The position numbers were made by a program, and so were the translations under genes. The notes beneath the pieces are model-generated. The model worked only from the letters and a program-made list of their open reading frames with translations, searched no databases and was not told the DNA's origin. A DNA stretch of 64,000 nt from Rapana venosa (lineage: Eukaryota; Mollusca; Gastropoda; Neogastropoda; Muricidae). Numbering within the stretch: position 1 is the first letter of the stretch; each line of letters opens with the position of its first letter. Below, piece by piece: positions 20,398 through 30,547 of this stretch. Location: positions 39,965,143 to 40,029,142 of the forward strand of contig CM054141.1 of NCBI GenBank assembly GCA_028751875.1. The letters are read 5' to 3'.

Positions 20398-21110
20398 ACA
20401 CATGCATTAACGCACACGCACACACACCTTTTTATAAAAACTTTTCAACTACTGATATTTTCTAAAAATGTAATGCTTTGCTCCTCTCAGCTTTGCCTGA
20501 ACAGACCAGTTTTCTCAGAATTCCTCCAGTCCAGACAGACATTCAGCCTGTAGCGCCAGTCTGCCACTGCTACCTAACAAAAGTCACGGACAGAAATTAC
20601 AGTCATTCCTTACTCTTTACTGTCACTGATCTATGGAACCTGTACTTTTTTCCCTCACACACATCTTCTACCTGACGTTTGCCTTCAAGCAATATTTAAA
20701 AAAAACGCATGGTCACTCTCCTCTATGTCTAGACACCCTTAAGCAGTGTCTCCTTGCTAGGATACTATTGTGACGTCTGTCTGCTAACTGAAAAACCGCC
20801 ATCTTGGGTAGAAGGGGGAAGTACTGTAATGAACGTTTTGGTGGCTACCTTTGCCTTCAAAGTTTAATTTAAGAGAAGTTTTGGTGAAATGACATATACT
20901 CTAAATCAGTCGTTGGCGATATTAGAGGTATGTGTATTTGAGGTAGTGATATTACATCGACCAAGGGAAGAAAGAGATCTTGAAGCACTGTTAAATTGTG
21001 CAGCTTGCTAAGTTGGGAATACTGTCTTCGAGCGAGCTGATTCAATAAAGCATTAGAAAATGAAAATGTGACTTCGATTTTTGACTTCCATTTCCCGCAC
21101 TCATGCGCGC
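20398..21110 (+). repeat. Tandem unit 3, shortened
   Basis: CA block, core at about 20570-20690, and a shorter diverged tail with gcagcttgctaagttggg near 21000. It is about 120 bp shorter than units 1 and 2. A further CA block follows at 21111-21132. Confidence 0.7.
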
Positions 21111-21132
21111 ACACACACACACACACACATGC

Positions 21133-21595
21133 GCGTGCACCCTTTAGCCTGTCTTTTGTAATGCCGCTATCAGTGAACCTTTGTTACATACGCTTCAGAA
21201 ACACACATCAAACATTGAAATCAGGGCCAGTGTTGTTTTGTTTCAGACTCCGAGTAAAAAAAAGAAATCACTAGAAGCGGCCCTTTCATCTAACTTCAGC
21301 AACATTTCTGAGATATGAATTTTTACATGGTGGCAGTCCCGATATGGCCGCTGTTGTCAGAGGGCCTACAAACCACAAGATTTGATTTACGTTGGATTTA
21401 TTAAAAAGAAACCTGCTTTTTGCCGAGGTTTATGCATAAAGAGTACTAATCTTTATCATAAACATATGATTATACACAGTTTGTGTGTATCTTTCTCTGT
21501 GATGGTATGCAGCAGAGCTCCTTTCTGAAGTTCTAGTGGCCTGTTCAGGCCATGCTTCCAATGGTTGCTGACCCTATTAAAAATACTGCAGAGAC
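21133..21595. other. Unassigned sequence
   Basis: No feature supported. Confidence 0.4.
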
Positions 21596-21660
21596 GTCCA
21601 TCCTCCTCTATCCTGCTTGCTGATTGTCTCTTCTTATCCTGCATCTCACACGGGGTACAC
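21596..21660 (+). repeat. Short repeat R4, copy 1
   Basis: cctcctctatcctgcttgctgattgtctcttcttatcctg and cacacggggtaca words recur in order at 22316, 23358 and 26016, always on this strand. The sequence between copies is unlike. Confidence 0.45.
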
Positions 21661-22315
21661 CGACAACATTGAAATTCACCTCCAACACCCATGCGTTAAG
21701 TTCCTCTACTTCTTGCTTAGATGTGGACCTGATGAGACAGATTTGTTTTGGAATGCACTTCACACAACTACTGTGTACAACAAGGTTCCTGTTCACTACA
21801 GCAGTGTTGCTGCTGCCTGGGAAGATCGATCACATTTTGTTCGCAAGTTCTTTCACCACCACTTTCAACGTACTTGTTTTCTTTCCTAGTTTAGATCACC
21901 ACGTTTTGCAAACTGCAATCCTACTTGAAGCACTCTCCACAGCTGAAGTAGGTGAGAGGTTTGGTTCCTTGTTAGTTGTAAACAATGTGACGAGGAGGAC
22001 AGTAAGGGTAGGGAATAACCGCATGCTCAGACAAACAAAAGAAACCAACCCGTTCAGAAAGTTTCAATAAGTCCTGGCATATAGAAAAAGAGGGAACTGC
22101 AAAAGAAAGGGAGAAAAAAAACATCTTCCTCAGTGTCTATCTACCAAGTAAGCAGTGTTCTAAAAAAATCGGTCAGTCATTATCATGCTATGCATGGCAG
22201 GAGTCCACACTTCTTTGTAAGCTGTGTTGATTTGTCAGTCTCCTTGAGGGCATGGGGATCACATCCCCTGACTGCGGCCAGAAAGAAGAAATCCCTGCTG
22301 GTGATTGCGGTTAAT
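21661..22315. other. Unassigned sequence
   Basis: Includes a 90-codon open frame (21617-21889) with non-repetitive composition around 21720-21850. I do not recognise a family and see no splice sites that define it. Confidence 0.3.
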
Positions 22316-22382
22316 GCCCTCTATCCGCTTGTGCCGCTGATTGCCTCTTCTTGCCCTGGGCCACAAGGGGTTCACAATTGAA
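22316..22382 (+). repeat. Short repeat R4, copy 2
   Basis: ctctatccgcttgtgccgct, gattgcctcttcttgccctg and cacaaggggttcaca. Confidence 0.5.
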
Positions 22383-23114
22383 TAAAGAAAAAAACCACAT
22401 CTCACCTCAATCTTAGGCTACCTTTATCTGCATGCAAACCCAGTAATGGATAGGTATACCGACGACAAACTCGTAATAGAAGATAAATGTGCAAACACAT
22501 GTTTTAGGTTTATTCAGTAATCATCAGGAGTAATGCTTCTGACAACTTGTTTGGGGAATTGTCTTTCTTTTCTGTTAGTTTTTTTTTGGTTTGTTTTCCT
22601 CGTATTAGTCCTGTGGTAATGTGCAAACTGAGCCGATGCTTTCTTCCGTTTATAGAGTTGAAATTCTGATATCAGCCGACTGTGTCTGGTTTAGTTTACA
22701 GAAGAAGGCAAGACAGAAAGGAAGAGTAGGAAAGTATAGGTTGTGTATGATTTGTTGGCACACCTTGATCAGATAAGTGGTAGATAGAGCGAGTTTTATT
22801 CTAAACAACAGAGAAATAGGAATCTGAAGCGCGTTTTGAAATAACATAAGTTCAAACAAATAAATGTGTAGAATTTAAATTGTCACCACATTGGTAGCGC
22901 GTCGTGTATGTCTTGATGCATTGAGATAACTTTTCCAAGACTATCTGGCAAGAAAAACTTGAGAATGAAATACCTAAGAAAAGACAGAAGAAGATTTGGA
23001 CAGAGAGAAGCTAACATTACCTTGACATAACTGTACTACAACAAAAAGCTAAAGACAGAACATCTTGGAATAAACTACCTTTCCCAACGACCTCCTAAGT
23101 AAAACAAAAAGATC
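22383..23114. other. Unassigned AT-rich sequence
   Basis: No gene, repeat family or RNA gene recognised. Confidence 0.5.
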
Positions 23115-23190
23115 ATGATGATGATAATGATGATGAGGAGTAGGAGGAGGAGGAAGAGGAGGTGGGGGAAGAGGAGAAGGAAGATGGTAA
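23115..23190. repeat. (GAT)n/(GGA)n purine-rich simple repeat
   Basis: gatgatgataatgatgatg followed by ggaggaggaagaggagg. Confidence 0.85.
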
Positions 23191-23357
23191 TGATAATAAC
23201 GATAACGGCAGTCTACTTTTCACTTCTAAGCCACATGGTTCCCCCAATTCCCACAACCAAAGCGTCAGTATCGTATTCAGACCAAACAGACCACATCTAA
23301 TGAATCAGGACAGAAAGAACCAGAAAGAAAAACAAACCACCTCTAACACCGCTCAAG

Positions 23358-23412
23358 CCTCCCTCTGTTTGTGCGACTGATTACATATCCTTCTTCTCAC
23401 ACGACACAGGAT
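23358..23412 (+). repeat. Short repeat R4, copy 3
   Basis: cctccctctgtttgtgcgac, tgattacatatccttcttct and cacacgacacagg. 23413-23805 has a TTC-rich tract (23645-23705) and otherwise nothing recognised. Confidence 0.4.
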
Positions 23413-23805
23413 TTTCAGTCAGCTCCCAAATTCAATTCCTTGGCCAAATTGTGAAGCTCTTCCCTTCTCTTTTATTTTCCCGTTCCCGTCTTCCTGCCTA
23501 CCCAGTGGACAACGTCAGTGGAGGAGGGCTGGATTTAAAGCAAACTTTACAACCCGGAGCTCTTCACTGTGGCAGTTGTCTCCTGGGAGTGCCGGTGGAC
23601 CACATGGCAAATAAGGTTTTGCGTTTGGGTTTTTTGTTGGTTTTGTTCTTCTTCTTCTTTTCTTCTTCTTCTGTTCTCTGTTCATTTCCTTTTCTTCTTG
23701 TTTGAAGTAGCCGATTTTGTGCAGGGACAGGTTGGGTTTGAAGTCACTGTGTTAGGCTGAAAGTTGTGAGCGTAGAAAAGTTTATTTTTTCTGTGAATGC
23801 ACACA

Positions 23806-23910
23806 AGCGCGCGTGCGCGCACGCACATACACACACACACACACGCACGCACATGCGCGCGCTCGTGCGCGCGTGCACATAGACACGCCCACGCGCGCGC
23901 ACACACACAA
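23806..23910. repeat. CGCA/CA alternating purine-pyrimidine tract
   Basis: gcgcgcgtgcgcgcacgcac then CA repeats: a long alternating purine-pyrimidine run with Z-DNA potential. 23911-24218 holds nothing recognised. Confidence 0.9.
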
Positions 23911-24218
23911 CCCGTGTGTGAAAAATTGATGAAAAGAATATCATACTCAGTTTCAATCACTTCCCCCAACCCACCCACCCCATCAAGAATACAGGCAAAC
24001 AGACAGCGACACAAAATAAACGTCATAAAATAATATGTATTCACATAAACAAAAACAAAGCACAAGCAGAGTTAAATCCGAAGCTAACTGTCAGTTTTTA
24101 AGTATTCAGCAAACTGAAACATATATAACTGACCAATTGGTACTGTACCACGGCTTAGGCTCCATTTACTTTCTAAACTGTGTGCCCTTAACATTCCTGG
24201 TGTTTTCCTTAGCGCGCG

Positions 24219-25080
24219 CAAAAGTACATTAGAGGAAGGAGTCTAGTGCAGTGGATTTCAGTATGTCGGATCCCCATTTGGTATTTTGGAGGCTGCTAAA
24301 AGACTGTACTTATATAAAAATAAAATTGAGAATAGGTACACATTTTAAAGTAAATTTATAATACTAAAAATATCACGTAGTTTATATTTCTAAACCAGTG
24401 TATATTGACAGACAATTGTTAGACGTAACAGCCAGTTGTGATAGAGACGACCTTGTTTTTAACATAGACAGTTCTAGAGTTACCACCCAGTTAAAAAAGT
24501 TAAATGTAAATAAAGCTGTAGGGCCAGAAAAAGTCTGCGGAAACCTTTTAAAACGTTGTGCTGATCAGTTGTCCTTTGATTTTTCAGACTGTTTTCATTG
24601 TCTTTAAATACCTGAGACATTTCTTCTATCTGGAAAAAAAAATCCACCATCTGCCCCGTTCCAAAAGCAAAATAAAATCTTCAAGTTGTAAATGATTACA
24701 GACCCATTGCCTTAAGATTCGTCGTTATGAAAAGCTTTGGGCACATTGTTCTACAGTACCTCCTCCTAAACTGTATGCCGTTCAGTTTCCTGGCGTTTCC
24801 TTTGCCTAATTATCAGGACATATCAGTATTCACTCAAGTCCCTGAAAGAAGAAATGTGTACTTGTACATAAGGGGGAAGACCTCATTTTGTCTTTTGCCT
24901 TTTTTGGTCTTGTTGTCTCCAGGGATTCTTAGTTTAAATTTTATAACCCCCCCCCCCCTCCTCCCCATCCAATATCCAACCTCCACGCCTTCCTTTGTAA
25001 ACTGAATGAAACAAATGTTGATAGTGCCCTGGATCTTGAGACACGTTCCGATAGAAAATGTTCATGATAGTCTCCATGGA
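24219..25080 (+). pseudogene. Jockey/CR1-like LINE reverse transcriptase relic
   Basis: Degenerate LINE coding region with several frameshifts. In the frame of 24398-24604 it reads QLKKLNVNKAVGPEKVCGN, followed by LLKRCADQL. This is the block just before the RT domain in Jockey/CR1/Rex-type elements (relatives read NPNKAAGPDGI...LLK.CA.QL). After a frame change, 24691-24744 reads NDYRPIALRFVVMKSF, the classic RT motif 1-2 (relatives have NDYRPVALTSVVMK.FE). A weakly matching NVDSALD segment lies near 25015. The catalytic motif was not found. The first 220 bp are shared with 16290-16545. Confidence 0.75.
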
Positions 25081-26015
25081 GAATGCTACCACGTTTATGT
25101 AAGTAGTGTTTGTATTGTATTATATTGCTTATATACATTTTCTTAGGTTAACATCGCGACTCAGCATAAATAAACTAAGGTACTGCTTAGTCCATCTGTA
25201 GATGTAAACTAGTTTTCATGAGCTGACTGTGTCTTCCTACTGCTTGATTACGATGGGCCCGACAGAGAAGAGGCAAACGAGAAGAAGTGATTAAAAATGA
25301 GTAATATATTCAGCTACTGGTTTGCCAAACTAACTTCCAAGAATAAATACCGAATTAACAGCTGGGCTACTTTAAGCCGATCAGTTGCCGGTATTGTTCA
25401 TAAGCATGGTCTTTTTATTGAAGCGTTTTCTTTTCTGTTCTATTGGTTCTTTTTATGTTGTAGTACGAGTAAAGGATGTATCCTATCAACATAAACACCG
25501 TCACTAGACACTGGAATGGCCGTTCTTTAGATGGTTTGCTGATTAACGAGGCTTCCCCTCAATACACACGGGGCTCATATTTTCCGCAAAAGCTCAATTA
25601 TTCAGCCTATTTGCAAAATATCCTACTCTTTTTGTGAACTTGGTAGGCGTCAGAGCTATACCTAATTTATAACAAGCATTTCAGTTTATAGCTTCTTTGC
25701 TACTTCGTCTTTCCTTGGTACATATCAGCTATACTGTATGGAAGTTACTTATTTTGTGTCGTCTGTGTCTACATTTTCTGATTTCCCATTCACAGTTATT
25801 TTTCAGGTACAGCTGTTGTCATGATCTCTGCCAGCTGTAGACAGTTTGGGAGGTTCATACATACACTCACACACCCTCGCGCCACAGCCTGTTGACATTT
25901 CCTTCCCCGATTTCCGGACATCAAAGCTCCCAGACCTCTGCTGCTGCTGTCAATATCCTTCCTCCATTGACAGAAGACCAAAGGAAACCTCTGCTGCAGA
26001 GACAGAACTGGAGGC
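25081..26015. other. Unassigned sequence
   Basis: AT-rich until about 25790, then GC-balanced after a tttttcag acceptor-like site near 25806. No gene identified. Confidence 0.35.
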
Positions 26016-26076
26016 CTTCCCTCTGTTGATGCTCGCTGATTGCACTCTTCTTATCTGTGCACGCTAGAGATTCACA
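26016..26076 (+). repeat. Short repeat R4, copy 4
   Basis: ccttccctctgttgatgctc, gctgattgcactcttcttat and cacgctagagattcaca. Confidence 0.45.
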
Positions 26077-27310
26077 GACTGACCTCCGACCACCTCTGTA
26101 CTTCAGCTGCAATCTCCTCGTATCTTCAGGGAGTTGGCTAATCAGACTGGACTGTAGATGTTCACTGCTGTCCCTTTTTTCCCATTTGATTAACTACATG
26201 GTGCAAGGTATGGGATGACCTGAATTACTGTTTATCATTAATATAGATGATTTTTTTTTCTTTTTAAATTCTGGGTAAGCTTTTGGTAATGCAGAAAAAA
26301 TGATGCAAAGAAGGATAAATGTTAAAATCATAGGCGAAAGGCCTCCATCCACCCCTGGTTATGATTACTTTTTCCTCCATTGGCACTAACAGGAATTCAC
26401 ACACAAAAATTTAATAGAAAAGCTCTCTCACCACAACTCTACCATACTTGTCCTCTTTCTCTGTACACCCAATGGACGACATTAAAGTGAGTGTGGGTAA
26501 AACCGAATCTGCTCAGAAGCTTTTTGTTTACGTGATGTTAACTTGCAAGAATGCTGACCATGAGAAATTAGAAAGGCTGCTTTGCCCGTTTTCTAGTCAG
26601 TATGGGTTGTTTTTGTTTGTCTTTATTTGTTGTGTGATATTCGGGGCGGGTTTAAGGGCAGGGTGTAAGGGCTCAGGATCAAGACAACTTCTACGCTGGG
26701 CTAATGCTTAATATAGTTTGTGAATCTGAAGCAATTTTGATAAGGTTAGAGTCTTGCTTAAGTTTAGTATATATTGTAGAATTGATACAACTTTAATAAG
26801 GTGGGCATATGGGTCCACGTCTAATGCATCTATAAGGGTTAAAACAGTTTTAATGAGGTGATTCTGTCTGTTGTTTCTTCAGCGGTGGGGAAAAGAGACA
26901 GATGATCAAAAGAAAACTAGATGGTGTCAGCTTATTTTGTACAGACTGAGCAAGTAATAATAACACCCAGTTTCTAGACTAAAGGGAAATATGAAATTTG
27001 GCGTTAAAGAATCCAATATTTGTTAATCAGATATCTATTTCAACAGTTCAGCCAGCATGAATATGTGTTATGTGCACTCAAATATCTGACGTTTTGTCCG
27101 ACAATATTTTCAACAAGTTTTTAAGTATTGCATACACACTGAATCTATTAAAACAATCATTTTAACTAATTTCGCTTAGTACTCTCAAACTGTTTCTGTT
27201 GCAGATTGCTTTTACTTTCTTTCACGATACAGGAATTATGCAAACAGCTCTAAACTTTAGTTAATCAGCTTGTTTTCAAACCGTGTTACCCTTTTTATGT
27301 TTTGTTTCTA
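26077..27310. other. Unassigned AT-rich sequence, 1.2 kb
   Basis: No repeats of note and no supported gene. Confidence 0.5.
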
Positions 27311-27318
27311 TTTTCAGT

Positions 27319-27510
27319 CGGACACAGATAGCAGCGTTGGCTAATGGCAGGAATGAAATCCATCTTTACAAGCGAGAGCCGCTCACTGCCTCATTGGTCT
27401 CTGGAGAGAGGACCGACCATGAATGGGCGTTTTGCTGTCTGCCTCCTCCTCATTTCCTTCCCAATGTCTCTGCATGGATGGGTTTGGCATGGCCCAAGTG
27501 GTATTGAATT
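27319..27510 (+). CDS. Candidate secretory-signal exon, unconfirmed
   Basis: After a ttctattttcag acceptor-like site (ending near 27318) comes an open stretch with ATG at 27419. The frame then reads MNGRFAVCLLLISFPMSLHG, which has a basic n-region, a hydrophobic core and a small-residue end, like a signal peptide. GT at 27501 could be a weak donor. It would be a first coding exon with 5' untranslated sequence. No downstream exon was found and no family recognised, so it may be chance. Confidence 0.2.
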
Positions 27511-27609
27511 CTGGCTCCTGGTGCTAATACTTGAGGATGTTGAAAGGAGTTGCAAAAATGGGGTCACCGCACAGACGCACTAAATGCACATGTGCGCACA
27601 AACGTATGT

Positions 27610-27735
27610 ACCACCACGCATACACAAACACACACACACATACACGCACGCACGCTCGCACGCATTCACGCACACCCAGGGAAACGCATATACAAAGCGC
27701 GTGCGCACACACACACACACACACACACACCAAAA
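27610..27735. repeat. CA/CGCA microsatellite
   Basis: Imperfect CA, ACGC and ATAC words ending in pure CA. Confidence 0.9.
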
Positions 27736-27944
27736 AACAAATCCTGCACATAATACAGGTTCACATAACTTATTGCAAACTCCTCTTGAAGCAATATAAA
27801 AGTTCTCAAGACCTTTCAACAGACCGTGTACGGACTGATAGATCCCAAAGACTGTAACAAGTTTCAGTCAAATCTTTCATTCCTCAAGTTTCAACTTGTT
27901 TTTAATGTCTGAGGCCTTTCTTGCATCACTAGTCACCATCACGA

Positions 27945-28220
27945 CAAGGTAGAAGTCTCACCCTCTAGAAAATCAGACAACCTTTGACAGAACTGGCAAC
28001 CAAGTGCATCTCTTTTCTCACTGGTAGGGGTCAAGAGCTGGTCTGAATGCAATTGAAAGACGGCGAGTGGACAGACTCCACTCTCCCCGAATATCCTTCG
28101 GATGAGACTAGAAACCGTGGCACCGTGTGCGAACGCACACAGAACATCTTGCGCACACGTTAAATCCTGTTCCGCTTTTCGTAAGAGTAGGCTATTGTGT
28201 GCCGGTGGGAACAGATGACA
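27945..28220 (+). repeat. R1-related dispersed repeat (tail form)
   Basis: Carries the R1 tail: atccttcggatgagactaga, ccgtgtgcgaacgcacac, gtaggctattgtgtgccggt. It lies 15 kb from the R1 cluster. The rest of the copy (27945-28080) is diverged. Confidence 0.6.
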
Positions 28221-28237
28221 GAATATACAAAACCGCA

Positions 28238-28312
28238 AAAACACGGGGACTGGATGTAAAAAATCATTGAGTGCTTATTCCATTATCCTCGATATAAAAG
28301 AATAAGATAAGA
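28238..28312 (+). repeat. R3 first-part fragment
   Basis: cacggggactggatgtaaaa, gagtgcttattccattatcc and tcgatataaaagaataag, as at 17355. It sits right after the R1-type tail. 28313-28813 is otherwise unassigned. Confidence 0.65.
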
Positions 28313-28813
28313 AAAATAGATAAAAAGTATTGAACTGTTATGGAAGACTCTTGGGAAAAACGAATAATTTTCTTTCCTGAACATTTTTCAGAGGTGGTAC
28401 AGGACAACGTAAAAGCCGGCTGCTACGATTAAAGGCAGCTTTTATAGTCGGTCTTTTTAAAGCACAAAAAATAAGCAGCAAAAAACTTTGCACTGACCTT
28501 TGGGTTTGTAGACTGGCTCATGTAGTTGAATAGTGCGCCACAGCTTTGAAATGTTTGAAATTGAGAAGATGGAGGACATTTAAGTGGAATGAAAGAAGAG
28601 ATGACTGCCAAAACAGTGATTCACTGCACAGCGAGACTGAAACATCCTAGGTGTAAGAAAACAGTCACTTTCAATGATTTTGTTGAGTTTGGGATAAGAC
28701 AGGAAAGAGGAAATATCTTTGATTTCCTAGCAATCAGTGTGATTGTCTATCTTTGCTGTTTTGCAGCTTTTTGTATTGCTTTGCTTTGTTTTGGATTTTT
28801 TTGGGCTGTCTGT

Positions 28814-28817
28814 AAGT

Positions 28818-28888
<71 letters not shown>
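28814..28888. repeat. (CT)n microsatellite
   Basis: Pure CT with few breaks. 28889-29281 holds nothing recognised. Confidence 0.95.
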
Positions 28889-29281
28889 GTGGCTTGAGTG
28901 AACTTGGCGCAGGCCCAGAGCTTTGTCAGTTATTGATGTAAGCTGAGTGCTGAGGCTTGTATTACAATGTTGTTATAATTGAACATCTTATGGTTCGATT
29001 GTCGTCAGAATTGACAAGTTCTTTTCGCGGTAAAAAGCCTCCACTCTCCTTATAAGGAGAACATCTCTACTAAACTCGGATTCTGGCGGCCAGTGATGAT
29101 GCAGTTGAAAAAGAGTCACACAGGCAAAGTTGTCGGCCAATGTGTACTTAACAATCTCACGCAGATTCCCGTGATGGATAAGTGAAATCAGAGTGTATAG
29201 TTTGGGGGACTCTCTGGGTGTTAACCTGTGGAACACGCAACAATAACAGTCACTTTGAATGAATAGGGGTAAATCAAGAAC

Positions 29282-29318
29282 ACATACACACACACACACA
29301 CTCTCTCTCCTCCCCTAT

Positions 29319-29356
<38 letters not shown>

Positions 29357-29360
29357 CCAC
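29282..29360. repeat. (CA)n then (CT)n microsatellite
   Basis: CA block followed by CT block, as in 15190-15300. Confidence 0.9.
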
Positions 29361-29437
29361 ACTCGTTATTGTCTCCATTCCCCTTATGTCTGTAAAATAA
29401 ATATTATAAATAATTTAGTTCATGTTTATATAAGAAA

Positions 29438-29735
29438 GGGACGGGATAGCATCCTTGGCCAGATTACTTGCTTTTCCCTCGGTAAGGTTCAGCAGCACTG
29501 AATGTAGTTACGAAGTGAACGCGTGACCGTTTGCGCGCCTTGGCTTCATCAGTACAGTCCCCCAGTTTACCTAGCTGTAAATAGCCATCTTCCCTTTTTT
29601 AGGGTCAGGGAAGGTAAAGCAACAAGGGAGAGGAGATGGACGCCTCCTTCAAAAGACTGGCCCATGTAGAAGTTGAGGTTTCTGACATCTTGCCTCTCAA
29701 CGACCACTTAGGTTACAGGAACACCTTGACCATTA
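29438..29735 (+). mobile_element. Diverged copy of the tRNA/5S SINE
   Basis: Starts with agggacgggatag. Its head is strongly altered: the A box is lost and the 5S-like stretch is reduced to gcgtgaccgtttgcgcgcct. The body is clear (cagtcccccagtttacctag, gggtcagggaaggtaaagca) and it ends in a diverged ttaggttacaggaacacc. It is older than the copies at 373 and 16798. Confidence 0.75.
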
Positions 29736-30298
29736 CATTATATAAAATATCAGTAAAGCTGCATGAACTCAGCATTAACTGGATGTCGGTATAAAACGGA
29801 TCCAAATTGAAAAAAAAAAAACACCAACGAAATAGATGAACAATGACCCCCCTGAGTCTGTTTTCACTGGTCAGCAGTTATCTGCCCAAGAGTACGGATT
29901 AGACAGTTCAGAGCATGCTTGAATTTAAAAAAAAAAGGTTTCAAACCACCAAGGTATTACTGACGTTTTTGTTTTGTTTTAGAAATGTGATCCTGGTGAC
30001 GTCAGAGCGTACTTTCCTCTCCTTGTATCTACAGAGGCCAGTATAAAAGCATAGTTAGAGAAACACTAGCAGCGAAAATTCGTCTTAAAAAACACACACA
30101 ACAAAAATCCAACAGTATCAAAACTTAGGGGGTATGCTCTTAGCGAAAACATCAAATTTGTCCATGACCTGCAGGTAAATGGACTAAGCTCTGGTAAGTT
30201 ACTTTAAATGCGTTTCTTGTATTTCAAAAAGTCATCATGCTGGCTTGATTTGTTTCCGTCGGAGGGGGTGGGGGTCTGAAAACCAAGATATGAAAAGA
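29736..30298. other. Unassigned sequence
   Basis: AT-rich with several A runs; nothing recognised. Confidence 0.5.
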
Positions 30299-30370
30299 AA
30301 TGGTGGTGGTATTGGTGGTGGTGGTGGTAGTGGTGGTGGTGGCGGTGGGGGTGATGGTAGTGGGGGTGCT
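30299..30370. repeat. (GGT)n trinucleotide repeat
   Basis: ggtggtggtattggtggtgg and continuing GGT/AGT units. Confidence 0.9.
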
Positions 30371-30547
30371 GTAAGTGATGCTCCAGCAGACTGACAAAAA
30401 TGCTTGCTGACAAATCTTCAACTTTATAACATCAGCAAGTCATACAGTTGGGTTTTTTTCTCCTTTATTTTCGTGTTGTATATTTCGTCGTATTGTGTTT
30501 TCTTTCTACTTATCGCTATTTGTTTTTTTCTTCATCTCATTTGTAGC

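Noticed and set aside
28589..28897. 102-codon frame with a hydrophobic segment
   Set aside because: The second half is (CT)n translation and the hydrophobic part is T-rich intron-like DNA. No family recognised.
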